56,068 nucleotides of DNA from Sedimenticola sp. (GTDB lineage: Bacteria; Pseudomonadota; Gammaproteobacteria; Chromatiales; Chromatiaceae). Numbering within the stretch: the first letter of the stretch is position 1; every line of letters begins with the position of its first letter. Below the pieces are notes generated by a model. The model had not been told where the DNA came from and ran no database searches. It was given only the letters and a program-made list of their open reading frames with translations. A program made the position numbers and the translations under genes. Positions 8,912 to 17,637 of the stretch are shown here, piece after piece. Location of the stretch: positions 1 through 56,068 of the forward strand of contig JALSQZ010000101.1 of assembly GCA_026985055.1 (NCBI GenBank), read 5' to 3'.

Positions 8912-9952
8912 TCAGCAGATCCTCGGCAACTGTTCGCCGGCCAGCCAGTCCACCACGCGGCTGCCGCCGAAGCGGGTTTCCATCTGCACGAAGCCGTCGG
9001 TATCCTCCACCACCTCGCCGATGCGGGCGGCACGCTCTCCCAGGGGATGGGCGCGCATCACCTGCAGCAGCGCATCGGCGTCGGCAGGGTCGCAGATGCA
9101 GATCAGCTTGCCCTCGTTGGCCACATAGAGAGGATCCAGGCCCAGCAGCTCGCAGGCGGCCAGCACCTCTTCGTCCATGGGAATGGCGGCTTCCTCCAGC
9201 CGCATGCCCATCCCGGATTGCAGGGCCAGTTCGTTGAGGGTGGTGGCCAGCCCACCTCGGGTGGGATCGCGCAGGCAGTGAATGCCGGGCACCGCCGTCA
9301 CCATCTCCGCCACCAGCTCATGGAGGGCGGCGGAATCCGATTCCATGCTGGTGTCGAATTCCAGGTTCTCCCGGCTGGACATGATGGCCACGCCATGATT
9401 GCCGATGGCACCGCTCACCAGGATGGCGTCGCCGGGACGGGCCCGGTCGCCGGAGATGTTCACGCCCTCGGGCACCACGCCCACGCCGGTGGTGGTGATG
9501 AAGACACCATCGCCCTTGCCCCGCTCCACCACCTTGGTGTCGCCGGTGACCACGGGCACGCCGGCAGCCCGGCTGGCCTCGGCCATGCTGGCGACGATGC
9601 GCTCCAGCGCCGCCAGGGGAAAGCCCTCCTCCAGAATGAAGCCGGCGCTCAGATAGAGCGGCCGGGCGCCGGACATGGCCACGTCATTGATGGTGCCATG
9701 CACCGCCAGGGCGCCGATGTCGCCGCCGGGAAAGAACAGGGGCGAGATGACATGGCCATCGGTGCTCATCACCAGCCGCCCCGCCGGGGCTTCGAAGCAG
9801 GCCTGGTCGTTGCCCTGGCGCAGCAGGTCGTTGTCGAAGTGCCTGACGAACAGCTCGTCGATGAGCTGCGCCATGGCCCGGCCGCCGCTGCCATGGGTCA
9901 TGTCCACGGTGCCGTTGCGAAGATCGAGACGCTGGGCGAAACGGCGGCTCAT
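8912..9952 (-). CDS. hypE: Hydrogenase maturation protein HypE
   Basis: The 346-residue PurM-like ATPase dehydrates the carbamoyl group received from HypF to a thiocyanate on its C-terminal cysteine. The essential tail is intact: the protein ends GEQLPRIC. The N-terminal signature TVDMTHGSGGRAM and the ATP-binding region are present. The start MSRRFAQRL (9950-9952) overlaps the hypD stop as ATGA, indicating translational coupling, so the longer open frame upstream is not coding. Confidence 0.95.
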   Translation of the reverse strand: MSRRFAQRLDLRNGTVDMTHGSGGRAMAQLIDELFVRHFDNDLLRQGNDQACFEAPAGRLVMSTDGHVISPLFFPGGDIGALAVHGTINDVAMSGARPLYLSAGFILEEGFPLAALERIVASMAEASRAAGVPVVTGDTKVVERGKGDGVFITTTGVGVVPEGVNISGDRARPGDAILVSGAIGNHGVAIMSSRENLEFDTSMESDSAALHELVAEMVTAVPGIHCLRDPTRGGLATTLNELALQSGMGMRLEEAAIPMDEEVLAACELLGLDPLYVANEGKLICICDPADADALLQVMRAHPLGERAARIGEVVEDTDGFVQMETRFGGSRVVDWLAGEQLPRIC

Positions 9953-11094
9953 GCGGCGCTCTCCCGGGTCCTGGCTTGATGGAAGCGGCCATAGCTCCAG
10001 TAGGCGGCGCAGGCGCCCTCCGAGGAGACCATGCAGGAGCCCATGGGATTCTCCGGCGTGCAGACGGTGCCGAACAGCTTGCAGTCGGTGGGCTTCTTCA
10101 CGCCCCGCAGGATGCGCGGGCATTCGCAGCCGCGCACGTCGGCGGCTTCCACCCTGGGCAGGGCGAACCTGGTTTCGGCGTCGAACTCCGCCCAGGGGGA
10201 CTTGATCTTCAAGGCGCTGTAGGGCACCTCGCCCAGCCCCCGCCATTCGAAGCTGCGGCGCAGCTCCAGCACCTCGGCGACCAGCGCCTGGGCCTTCACG
10301 TTGCCCTCGCGGGTCACCACCCGGGTGTATTCGTTCTCCACCTCGGCGCGCCCCTGGTTGATCTGGCGGATGAGCATCAGGGCGGACTGCATGACGTCCA
10401 GGGGCTCGAAGCCGGCGATGACCACCGGCTTGTGGTACTCCTCGGCGAAGAACTCGTAGGGCCGGGTGCCGATGATGGTGCTGACATGGGAAGGACCGAG
10501 GAAGGCGTCGATGGCGACCTTTTCCAGATCCCGCACGTCGGGGGAGTCGAGAATGTTCTGCATGGCCGCGGGGGTGAGCACATGGTTGCAGAAGACGCTA
10601 AAATTCTCCAGCCGCTCGGCTTTCGCCTGCTTGATGGCTACGGCGGTGGGAGGCGTGGTGGTCTCGAAGCCGATGGCGAAGAAGATCACCTGCCGGTCCG
10701 GGTTTTCCCGGGCGATCTTCAGGGCATCCTGGGTGGACCAGACCATGCGCACATCGCCGCCCGCCGCCTTCACCTTGAGCAGGCTGTTGCGCCCGCTGGC
10801 GGGCACCCGCAGCATGTCGCCGTAGGTACAGAGAATCACGTCGTGCGCTTCCACCAGGCCGATGGCGTTGTCGATGCGCCCGATGGGCAGCACGCACACC
10901 GGGCAGCCGGGGCCATGGACGAAGGTGACATTGTCCGGCATCAGCTCCTGCACGCCGTAGCGGAAGATGGCGTGGGTATGGCCGCCGCAGAACTCCATGA
11001 GACGGTATTCCCTTCCCGTGTCCGCTTCGCGGGCGATGCCTTCGGCCAGCTTCCGGGCCAGCTCCCGGCTGCGGAACTCGTCGATGTATTTCAT
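9949..11094 (-). CDS. hypD: Hydrogenase maturation protein HypD (Fe-S)
   Basis: The 381-residue protein is the scaffold on which the Fe(CN)2CO unit is assembled with HypC. The motifs CGGHTHAIFRYG and GPGCPVCVLP carry the conserved redox/iron-binding cysteines. The C-terminal region supplies a [4Fe-4S] cluster through the cysteines in GCECPRILRG, TDCKLFGTVC and GSCMVSSEGAC. The start MKYIDEFRS (11092-11094) overlaps the hypC stop as ATGA. The frame remains open upstream but that part is antisense-like, low-complexity sequence over hypC. Confidence 0.96.
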   Translation of the reverse strand: MKYIDEFRSRELARKLAEGIAREADTGREYRLMEFCGGHTHAIFRYGVQELMPDNVTFVHGPGCPVCVLPIGRIDNAIGLVEAHDVILCTYGDMLRVPASGRNSLLKVKAAGGDVRMVWSTQDALKIARENPDRQVIFFAIGFETTTPPTAVAIKQAKAERLENFSVFCNHVLTPAAMQNILDSPDVRDLEKVAIDAFLGPSHVSTIIGTRPYEFFAEEYHKPVVIAGFEPLDVMQSALMLIRQINQGRAEVENEYTRVVTREGNVKAQALVAEVLELRRSFEWRGLGEVPYSALKIKSPWAEFDAETRFALPRVEAADVRGCECPRILRGVKKPTDCKLFGTVCTPENPMGSCMVSSEGACAAYWSYGRFHQARTRESAA

Positions 11095-11315
11095 GCCGCC
11101 CCTCCCAGTCCGGCCTCGGCGAACAGGGCCAGGGTGCGCTCCGCCTCCTCCGGACTCACCCTGTTCAGGGCATATCCCACATGAACCAGAACGAAGTCGC
11201 CCACCTTCACGTCTTCCACAAGGGCCAGGGAGATCTCCTTGTGAACCCCGCCCAGGTTGACCTTGCCCATGTCGCCCTCGATGGCGATGATTTCGGCGGG
11301 GAGCGCCAGACACAT
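11091..11315 (-). CDS. hypC: Hydrogenase assembly chaperone HypC
   Basis: The 74-residue product begins MCLALPAEI, and the cysteine at position 2 is the essential residue that binds HypD and the hydrogenase large-subunit precursor. The length matches the HypC/HybG family (75-95 residues). The start (11313-11315) lies 4 bp after the hypB stop, and the gene is coupled to hypD by a 4-bp overlap. Only one HypC-type chaperone is encoded in the window. Confidence 0.95.
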   Translation of the reverse strand: MCLALPAEIIAIEGDMGKVNLGGVHKEISLALVEDVKVGDFVLVHVGYALNRVSPEEAERTLALFAEAGLGGAA

Positions 11316-11319
11316 GGCG

Positions 11320-12153
11320 TCAACTCCCCAGCGCCGCCAGCTGGCGGTTGGCATGGATCCACTGGTGCCAGCCGTCCATGCCTTCCCCGGTGGTGGCGGA
11401 GAGCTGCAGCACGCGGATGCGGGGGTTGACCCGGCGGGCGTATTCGATACATTTGTCCACATCGAAATCCACGTAGGGCAGCAGGTCGGTCTTGTTCAGG
11501 ATCATCAGGTCGGCGGCGTGGAACATGTCGGGATACTTCAGCGGTTTGTCCTCGCCTTCGGTCACCGAAAGAATGGCCACCTTGTGCGCCTCGCCCAGAT
11601 CGAAGGCTGCGGGACAGACCAGGTTGCCCACGTTCTCGATGAACAGCACGCTGCCCTCCTCCGGATCCAGGCTCTCCAGGGCGTGACCCACCATATGGGC
11701 ATCCAGGTGACAGCCCTTGCCGGTATTGATCTGCAATGCCTTGACCCCGGTCTCGCGGATGCGGTCGGCATCGTGACTGGTCTGCTGGTCGCCCTCGATC
11801 ACCGCCATGGGCAGCTCTTCCTTCAGATCCGCCAGGGTTCGGGTGAGCAAGGTGGTCTTGCCCGAGCCGGGGCTGGAAACCAGGTTCAGCGCCAGTATCC
11901 GGCGTTCGGCGAACCAGCGCCGGTTGGCGGCTGCGTATTCGTTGTTCTTGCCCAGAATGTCCTCTTCGATCTGCACCATGCGCGCCTGGCTCAGACCCGG
12001 TGCATGGGCATGCGCCGGCCCCTGGCCATAGTCGTGCGTGTGGGCATGGCCATGCTCGTGATGGTGGTGATGATGTTCATGCTTGTGCCTGTGATCATGC
12101 TCATGGCCTTCAATGGTGGTTTCACCTTCTCCACAGCCGCATACCGTACACAT
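11320..12153 (-). CDS. hypB: Hydrogenase nickel incorporation GTPase HypB
   Basis: The 277-residue SIMIBI-class GTPase delivers nickel to the hydrogenase active site with HypA. The N-terminus has the high-affinity nickel motif CTVCGCG. It is followed by a long histidine-rich stretch (residues about 17-50, including a run of six His) that can store nickel. The P-loop is [10 protein letters not shown], the metal-binding region is [11 protein letters not shown], and the base-recognition motif is NKTD. Both the CxxCGC site and the His-rich region are present, as in storage-capable HypB proteins. It sits between hypA and hypC. Confidence 0.96.
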   Translation of the reverse strand: MCTVCGCGEGETTIEGHEHDHRHKHEHHHHHHEHGHAHTHDYGQGPAHAHAPGLSQARMVQIEEDILGKNNEYAAANRRWFAERRILALNLVSSPGSGKTTLLTRTLADLKEELPMAVIEGDQQTSHDADRIRETGVKALQINTGKGCHLDAHMVGHALESLDPEEGSVLFIENVGNLVCPAAFDLGEAHKVAILSVTEGEDKPLKYPDMFHAADLMILNKTDLLPYVDFDVDKCIEYARRVNPRIRVLQLSATTGEGMDGWHQWIHANRQLAALGS

Positions 12154-12195
12154 TGGATATTCTCCTCAAGTTGACTGAACTCGGTTTCGTAAAGT

Positions 12196-12537
12196 TTATT
12201 CCACTTCCAGTTCTTTGATGCGCATTTCTTCTCCACCGGTCACCTGCAACTGATAGCTGCCGCAACGGGGACAGGCATCGAAACGCTGACCCACTTCCAC
12301 GGTTTCTCCGCAAGGCAGGCACCAGGCCTTTCCCGGCACTTCGATGATCTCCAGTCGGGCTGCGTCTGCAAGAGTGTCCTGCTTGATCACGTCGAAGCTG
12401 AAGCGCATGGCTTCGATCTCCACACCGGACAGGGTGCCGATCTCCAGCCACAGGGTCTTTACCCGGCTGAATCCCTGGCGGGAGGCATGCTCTTCCAGTA
12501 TCTGGATGATCCCTTCGCAAAGTGACATTTCATGCAT
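12196..12537 (-). CDS. hypA: Hydrogenase nickel incorporation protein HypA
   Basis: The 113-residue product starts MHEMSLCEG, with the His2-Glu3 nickel site. It contains the structural zinc site formed by CLPC and CPRC (about residues 73-93). It is the promoter-proximal gene of the hyp operon, 42 bp before hypB. The family function is nickel delivery to HypB and the hydrogenase large subunit in the cytoplasm. Confidence 0.96.
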   Translation of the reverse strand: MHEMSLCEGIIQILEEHASRQGFSRVKTLWLEIGTLSGVEIEAMRFSFDVIKQDTLADAARLEIIEVPGKAWCLPCGETVEVGQRFDACPRCGSYQLQVTGGEEMRIKELEVE

Positions 12538-12871
12538 GCTTCGATGACAGGTAAGGTCGGAGTTTTAGTAGAGCCATGAAATATTCATAAAAACCATCAG
12601 TTACATAATATTTTTAAATAAACTTTCAAAACCGAAGATTCCTGCATGGTACATTTTTCCACTCATTTGCTTGTATTTTAAGCATAGTAAATGATTGGAA
12701 AGAACAACAAAGGAATAACCGCTTTTTCTTGTTGTAAAAAACAATTCCTCAACAGGAATTTTTCGGGACATCTTGAGGATGAACATTCCGGGGAATCGAT
12801 AAAATTCTTGATAACGCTGGTTTTGCCCCCATTTGAGGAACCATTAATCAGATAACAATCGGAGATCCAAG
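12538..12871. promoter_or_regulatory. AT-rich divergent intergenic region upstream of hypA
   Basis: This 334-bp stretch separates hypA (minus) from a small plus-strand gene. It is much more AT-rich than its surroundings. It contains a dyad GCTT-N7-AAGC near 12670 and a small hairpin AATTCC-N6-GGAATT at 12743-12760 followed by TTT. I found no convincing sigma-54 promoter (TGGC-N8-TTGC type), which often drives hyp operons, and no clear sigma-70 pair. Confidence 0.4.
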
Positions 12872-13072
12872 ATGACTGATGTGCAGAAAATGGAAATTGG
12901 CCGCTACCGCGAGGAGATCGAAGAAGATGTGCGCAAACTGGTGGACAAATACCTGAGTATCGCCGATTGGGATATCCCGGAAAATGACGAGAAAAGAAGT
13001 ATTGACTACATTCTTTATACGATTCGGGAAAATTTGGAAAAAATAGAAAATGAATGGCGGAACAAATCCTGA
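12872..13072 (+). CDS. Small acidic protein of unknown function
   Basis: The 66-residue product is charged and predicted mostly helical (RYREEIEEDVRKLVDKYLSI, YTIRENLEKIENEWRN). It has no signal peptide, membrane segment or cysteine. A good ribosome binding site (GGAGATCCAAG then ATG) supports it as real. It is divergent from the hyp operon across an AT-rich region, and its stop codon is directly adjacent to the end of the convergent tatD gene. A link to hydrogenase is suggested only by position. Confidence 0.7.
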   Translation: MTDVQKMEIGRYREEIEEDVRKLVDKYLSIADWDIPENDEKRSIDYILYTIRENLEKIENEWRNKS

Positions 13073-13861
13073 TCAGCCAGGCAATACCTTTGCGCCACGG
13101 AACAATTGCTGAAAATTGTTGGCGGTAACGGAGGCAATTTCCTCCACATCCATGCCACGCAGTTCGGCAATCTGCGCAGCCACCGCCCTGACCCATTTGG
13201 GCTGATTCGGCTTGCCCCTGTGGGGAACCGGCGCCAGATAAGGGGAGTCGGTTTCAATAAGCATCCGATCCAGAGGGACACGGGCGGCGACATCCCGTAG
13301 TTCCTGGGCATTCCTGAAAGTAATGATGCCGGAAAAGGAAATGTAGAATCCCATTTCCAGGGCGGCCTCGGCCATGGCCCAGTTTTCCGTAAAGCAATGG
13401 AGCACCCCTGTTGCCGCCTGAGCATTTTCCTCACGCATGATGCGCAAGGTTTCCTCGCGGGACTCCCGGGTGTGAATGATCAGTGGCTTGTTTGCCGCGA
13501 TGGATGCCCGGATGTGGGTGCGAAAACGGTTTTTTTGCCATGTCAGATCTCCTTCACTGCGAAAAAAATCCAGTCCGGTCTCGCCAATGGCCACCACTTT
13601 CGGATCACTGGCCAGCTCCACCAGTTCCTCCACATCCGGTTCATGGCGTTCCCTGTCATTGGGATGCACGCCTACGGAAACGGAAATATCGGCAAAGGGA
13701 TCGACCAGGCTGCGCATGGCGGGATAGGTTTCCAGATCGATACTCACGCACAGCATATGCCGAATCCCGGCGGCGCGGGTTTCGTCCATAAAACGTGAAA
13801 AATCGCCCTCATAGGGCGACATGTCCACCCGGTCCAGGTGGCAGTGGGAATCGATGAGCAC
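13073..13861 (-). CDS. tatD: TatD-family metal-dependent hydrolase
   Basis: The 262-residue amidohydrolase-fold protein starts MLIDSHCHLD, with the HxH metal site. Glu of AIGETGLDFF, His of LIIHTRES and GVLHCFTE, and Asp of LIETDSPYLAP complete the metal ligands. The family includes E. coli TatD and YcfH, 3'-5' DNA exonuclease/deoxyribonuclease enzymes. It is the last gene of the long fab-tmk-holB array, 2 bp after the pilZ-domain gene. The holB-pilZ-tatD order is typical of gammaproteobacteria, where the tatD-type gene is ycfH. Confidence 0.93.
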   Translation of the reverse strand: MLIDSHCHLDRVDMSPYEGDFSRFMDETRAAGIRHMLCVSIDLETYPAMRSLVDPFADISVSVGVHPNDRERHEPDVEELVELASDPKVVAIGETGLDFFRSEGDLTWQKNRFRTHIRASIAANKPLIIHTRESREETLRIMREENAQAATGVLHCFTENWAMAEAALEMGFYISFSGIITFRNAQELRDVAARVPLDRMLIETDSPYLAPVPHRGKPNQPKWVRAVAAQIAELRGMDVEEIASVTANNFQQLFRGAKVLPG

Positions 13862-13863
13862 GG

Positions 13864-14214
13864 TTACATGGTGTCCGTGGGGGTATCCAGCTCCAGCATG
13901 CCGGCCAGGTGCAATTCGATCTTGTTGCGGGTCACGCCTTCATCATGGGGGCCAAACTGCACGCCAACCCCGGCATTGCGGTTGCCCATGGCGCCTACCG
14001 GAGTAATCCAGATGATTTTTCCCGCTACGGGTACACGTTCCGCATCATCCATGAGATTCAGAAGAATGAATACGTCGTCACCCAGTTCGTATTTCTTTAT
14101 GGTGGGTATGAACAGTCCGCCATTCTCCACGAAAGGAATGTAGGCGCGATACAAGGTGTCCTTGTCCTTGATGGACAGGTTGATGATCCCCTGCTGAAAT
14201 CCAGGCATGGCCAT
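13864..14214 (-). CDS. pilZ: PilZ-domain protein (type IV pilus PilZ type)
   Basis: The 116-residue protein from MAMPGFQQGI resembles the original PilZ of Pseudomonas (about 118 residues). The strands include YIPFVENGGLFIPT and KIIWITPVG, and NAGVGVQFG is the region that in c-di-GMP receptors holds the DxSxxG motif. It lacks a clear RxxxR motif, as in true PilZ, which does not bind c-di-GMP well but is needed for pilus assembly. The start at 14212-14214 sits just past the holB stop. The genomic position holB-pilZ-tatD is the conserved one. Confidence 0.88.
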   Translation of the reverse strand: MAMPGFQQGIINLSIKDKDTLYRAYIPFVENGGLFIPTIKKYELGDDVFILLNLMDDAERVPVAGKIIWITPVGAMGNRNAGVGVQFGPHDEGVTRNKIELHLAGMLELDTPTDTM

Positions 14215-14216
14215 GA

Positions 14217-15194
14217 TCAGTTCACCCCCTTGGTGATATGGCTCCACTGCAGCAAAATGCTTTCCAGAGCCAGTTGTGCATTCAGATTGTTCGTACTCAT
14301 GCGCCTGACTTCGTGCAGTCGGTCAAGCAGAACGTACAGTTCTTTCAAGTCTACCGAATCGCGCAGACTTTGCAAAGCCGGGACTTCCTTCTCTTCTGCC
14401 TGGGTAAATTTGGCGCGAAGCAGTTGCAGAAGCCAGCGGCCTACCAGCACCAGCAATGGCTCCAGTTCCTGCTGTTTCAGCCAGGTTTCCGCCAGGGCCG
14501 GGACATTGCTCCTGCCTTTGGCCAGGGAGAGGAAGTCGTGCATCAGCGCCTGCTGTTCTTCGAGCCTGCCCGTGGAAGCCAGTTCCGCCGCCTGCAGGGG
14601 GGCGCCACCCGCATGGCGCAGAGCCAATTTCGCCTCTTGGACAGAGAGGCCGTTTCGTTCCAGCCATTGCAGCGCCACGGCCTCGACAGGCGTGGGGAAG
14701 CGCAGCAACTGACAACGGCTGCGAATGGTGATCGGCAATTTCTGTGGAGCGGAACTGACCAGCAGCAGCAAGGTTCCGGGTATGGGCTCTTCCAGCGTCT
14801 TGAGCAACGCATTGGCCGCCGCCTGTCCCATGGCGTGAGCCGGTTCGATGACAAATACTCTATGCGTCCCCTCGCCCACGCTCAGGGTATTGCCTCCCAC
14901 CAGTGAGCGAATGGCATCGATACGAATGGTGCTACTGTCTTCTTCCGGTGTGATCAGTCTCAGATCCGGGTGACTGCCGGCCTTGAGCAACAGGCATTGA
15001 CGGCAAGCGCCGCAAGCGTCACCGCTGGCATCAGGATGTTCACAGAGCACACTGTATGCGAGACGCCTGGCAAAAGCCTGTTTGCCCAATCCTGATGGCC
15101 CTGCAAACAGCAGGGCGTGAGGCAGTCGCCCTTGGGTGAGACTGCCTTGCAGCCTCTGCCAGAGATCATCATGCCAGGGAAGTTTATCCTTCAT
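14217..15194 (-). CDS. holB: DNA polymerase III subunit delta' (clamp loader)
   Basis: The 325-residue AAA+ clamp-loader subunit has the P-loop-like GPSGLGKQAF near the N-terminus. The zinc module is formed by cysteines in LCEH, DACGACRQC, and SRC in the sensor-1 region is SSAPQKLPITIRSRC. The delta' subunit does not hydrolyse ATP but supplies the arginine finger and helps load the beta clamp. Its start overlaps the tmk stop by 4 bp (ATGA), so the two are translationally coupled. Confidence 0.94.
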   Translation of the reverse strand: MKDKLPWHDDLWQRLQGSLTQGRLPHALLFAGPSGLGKQAFARRLAYSVLCEHPDASGDACGACRQCLLLKAGSHPDLRLITPEEDSSTIRIDAIRSLVGGNTLSVGEGTHRVFVIEPAHAMGQAAANALLKTLEEPIPGTLLLLVSSAPQKLPITIRSRCQLLRFPTPVEAVALQWLERNGLSVQEAKLALRHAGGAPLQAAELASTGRLEEQQALMHDFLSLAKGRSNVPALAETWLKQQELEPLLVLVGRWLLQLLRAKFTQAEEKEVPALQSLRDSVDLKELYVLLDRLHEVRRMSTNNLNAQLALESILLQWSHITKGVN

Positions 15195-15820
15195 GCGCCT
15201 TGTCCCGAAAAAGCCCCTATCACCTCGCGCAGCTGCGCCTGAACTTCTTTCAGGGGACGAGATGCGTCGATGATCTTCACCCGTTCCGGTTCCCGGTGTG
15301 CAATCTCCAGATAGGCTTTGCGTACCCGCTGAAAAAACGCCTGGGCTTCGCTTTCAAAACGGTCGGGCGCGGAACGTTTGCCAGCGCGTTCCAGTCCCAG
15401 TTCCACAGGCAGGTCCAGGAGCAGGGTGAGATCCGGACGCAGTTCCCCCTGCACCCAGTTTTCCAATTGCTGGATGCGCTTCACATCCATGCCTCGGCCA
15501 CCCCCCTGATAAGCATAGCTGGCATCGGTGAAGCGGTCACAGAGCACCCACTGGCCTTGCCTCAGAGCCGGTAGGATCCGCTGCTGCAAGTGTTCGGCGC
15601 GGGCCGCAAACATGAGCAGCAGTTCCGTATCTTCATGCATTCCCGTGTGTTTGTGTCCCAAAAGAAGCTGGCGCAGATCCTCGCCCAGGGCGGTGCCACC
15701 GGGTTCCCGGGTTTCCAGCACATCCCTGCCCTGCTCCCTGAGCAGCTTCAGTACTTCCGCCATACAGGTGCTTTTTCCCGCGCCCTCGATGCCTTCCAGA
15801 GTAATGAATGATCCTTGCAT
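15191..15820 (-). CDS. tmk: Thymidylate kinase
   Basis: The 209-residue product phosphorylates dTMP to dTDP. The P-loop is GIEGAGKSTCM. The DR(Y/F) motif is CDRFTDASYAYQGGGRG, and the TREPGGT motif is followed by the LLLG segment. The length is normal for the family. It lies 3 bp after mltG and overlaps holB, within the conserved pabC-mltG-tmk-holB order. Confidence 0.96.
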   Translation of the reverse strand: MQGSFITLEGIEGAGKSTCMAEVLKLLREQGRDVLETREPGGTALGEDLRQLLLGHKHTGMHEDTELLLMFAARAEHLQQRILPALRQGQWVLCDRFTDASYAYQGGGRGMDVKRIQQLENWVQGELRPDLTLLLDLPVELGLERAGKRSAPDRFESEAQAFFQRVRKAYLEIAHREPERVKIIDASRPLKEVQAQLREVIGAFSGQGA

Positions 15821-15823
15821 GAG

Positions 15824-16831
15824 CTATTTTTTCAACTGGTATTTGCGCACGGCGGCATTGTGCTGTTTCAGGGTAGCAGAAAACTGGTGGCTGCCGTCAC
15901 CCTTCGCCACGAAATACAGCGCCTTTTCATCAGCAGGATGAGCCACGGACAGCAGGGCCTCACGACCCGGCATGCAAATGGGCGTAGGCGGCAGCCCCGG
16001 TATCACATAGGTATTGTAGGGCGTTGCCTTGCGCAGATCCCGGCGCCGGATATTGCCATTGTAGCTCGCGCCCATGCCATAGATGACAGTGGGATCGGTT
16101 TGCAACTTCATGCCCTTGTTCAGGCGGCGGATGAATACTCCGGCGATACGGTCTCTTTCTCCCGCCAGGCCGGTTTCCTTTTCCACGATGGAAGCGAGAA
16201 TGAGCATTTCATAGGGTGTTTTCAAAGGCAGCCCCTCGTCTCGTTCCTTCCAGGCCGCTGCCAGTTGATCCTCCATCGCGGCATAGGCCCGGCGCAGCAG
16301 ATCGAGATCACTGAAGCCTTTGGGAAAAAGGTAGGTGTCGGGAAAGAAGCGCCCTTCCGGATGTTCTTCGGGATGCCCCAGGCGGCTCATGATTTGCGCA
16401 TCGGTCAAGCCCTGGAGTTCATGCCGCAATTGTGCATGCCCTTCGATGGCCTGCATCATCTGGGCAAAAGACCAGCCTTCCACCAGGGTGATGGAGTGAC
16501 TGACTGTCTTGCCCGCTACCAGCAGATCCAGCAAGGCGACTGGCGTGAGCCCCGCGGCCAGATGATATTCTCCTGCCTTGATGCGGGTGGCTTCAGGATG
16601 CAGTCTGCCGTACAGTCGCAACAGCCGCTCATCCTGCAACATCCCCTCCTGTTGCAGTTTTTGTCCCAGGGCACGCAGAGACATGCCCTGGGGAATGCTC
16701 AGGGTCATGCCCTGCTCCGGGGTCTTCAACGGCTGGCTCAGAAACTGCTGATACTGATGCCAGATCAGGGCGGCAAGAATGCCTCCAAGCAATATCACGG
16801 CCAGAGCGGCCTTGAGCAGCAGGCGTATCAT
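15824..16831 (-). CDS. mltG: Endolytic murein transglycosylase MltG
   Basis: The 335-residue inner-membrane enzyme cleaves nascent peptidoglycan and releases glycan strands with an anhydroMurNAc end. It has one N-terminal transmembrane helix (AALAVILLGGILAALIW). A LysM-like region follows, then the YceG domain with the catalytic glutamate in ILASIVEKETGLAGERDRIA and the conserved LQTDPTVIYG. I chose the Met of [10 protein letters not shown] (16829-16831). It overlaps the pabC stop (ATGA), and the longer upstream frame is antisense to pabC content. Confidence 0.95.
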   Translation of the reverse strand: MIRLLLKAALAVILLGGILAALIWHQYQQFLSQPLKTPEQGMTLSIPQGMSLRALGQKLQQEGMLQDERLLRLYGRLHPEATRIKAGEYHLAAGLTPVALLDLLVAGKTVSHSITLVEGWSFAQMMQAIEGHAQLRHELQGLTDAQIMSRLGHPEEHPEGRFFPDTYLFPKGFSDLDLLRRAYAAMEDQLAAAWKERDEGLPLKTPYEMLILASIVEKETGLAGERDRIAGVFIRRLNKGMKLQTDPTVIYGMGASYNGNIRRRDLRKATPYNTYVIPGLPPTPICMPGREALLSVAHPADEKALYFVAKGDGSHQFSATLKQHNAAVRKYQLKK

Positions 16832-17637
16832 GGCTGAAAGATCCTCTTGCTGGCCGCTTCCATGACCGGGTGGCTGAGCCGCGAAGCTTGCCAGTTTTGC
16901 CCCTGAATGGCTGACACGGAGCAAATGCCCATCAGGGAGCTGCTCAGATAAAGGCCGTCCGCCTGCAACAGGTCTTGCGGCTGCAAACGCATCTCTTCCA
17001 CTGGCATATTCATTGCTCTTGCGGTGTTCATGATCAATTGCCTTGCCACCCCTGCCACGCCACAGGCATCGAGAAGCGGGGTTTTCAGCTGATCCTCCTG
17101 CTGCAGGAACAGATTGGCGGCAATGCCTTCCACGACCCGGCCCTGGGCATCCAGCAAAATGCTTTCCTGACAATCGGACGGCAGTTCCCGGCGCGCCATG
17201 ACCTGTTCCAGGCGGTTCAGGTGCTTCAGGCCGGCAAGTTGGGGGTTCAGCCCCAGGCGTGTCGATGCGATATTGATTTTCAGTGTCTGGCTGGTCGGCC
17301 CGTCCCAGGAGAACAGGGAAAGAATGCGCGTCTCCGGAGTGTCCGCGGGAACGGCATAACCACGTGTGCTGCAACCGCGGGTCAGGATGATCTTGAGCAC
17401 GGCCTGTTGATGATCGCCGATCAGGCTGCGGCTTTCCTCCGCCAGCAGGTTCACATCCGGCATGCGCATGCCCAGGCGCGAGCAACCGGCTGCCAGGCGG
17501 GCCATATGCGCGTCCCACAGACAGCTCTGATTGTTGACCACCGCGAGGGTTTCGAAAAGGCCGTCACCAAACTGCAAGCCCCGGTCCAGGATCGAAACCT
17601 GGTCGCCGGGAATGCCGTTGACGAGAGAAGCGATCAA
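16828..17637 (-). CDS. pabC: Aminodeoxychorismate lyase (PabC)
   Basis: The 269-residue fold-type IV PLP enzyme converts aminodeoxychorismate to p-aminobenzoate and pyruvate for folate. The early motif [13 protein letters not shown] matches the family. The PLP lysine lies in [15 protein letters not shown] and [12 protein letters not shown] is the conserved central segment. It sits between fabF and mltG, overlapping both by 4 bp, the standard gammaproteobacterial arrangement. Confidence 0.94.
   Translation of the reverse strand: MIASLVNGIPGDQVSILDRGLQFGDGLFETLAVVNNQSCLWDAHMARLAAGCSRLGMRMPDVNLLAEESRSLIGDHQQAVLKIILTRGCSTRGYAVPADTPETRILSLFSWDGPTSQTLKINIASTRLGLNPQLAGLKHLNRLEQVMARRELPSDCQESILLDAQGRVVEGIAANLFLQQEDQLKTPLLDACGVAGVARQLIMNTARAMNMPVEEMRLQPQDLLQADGLYLSSSLMGICSVSAIQGQNWQASRLSHPVMEAASKRIFQP

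Noticed and set aside
12601..12786. Minus-strand 61-codon frame in the AT-rich gap upstream of hypA
   Set aside because: There is no ribosome binding site, composition reflects AT-richness, and it is within a likely control region.
12538..12871. Sigma-54 promoter for the hyp operon
   Set aside because: No sequence fits TGGCAC-N5-TTGC with the invariant GG and GC; the nearest candidates miss key positions.
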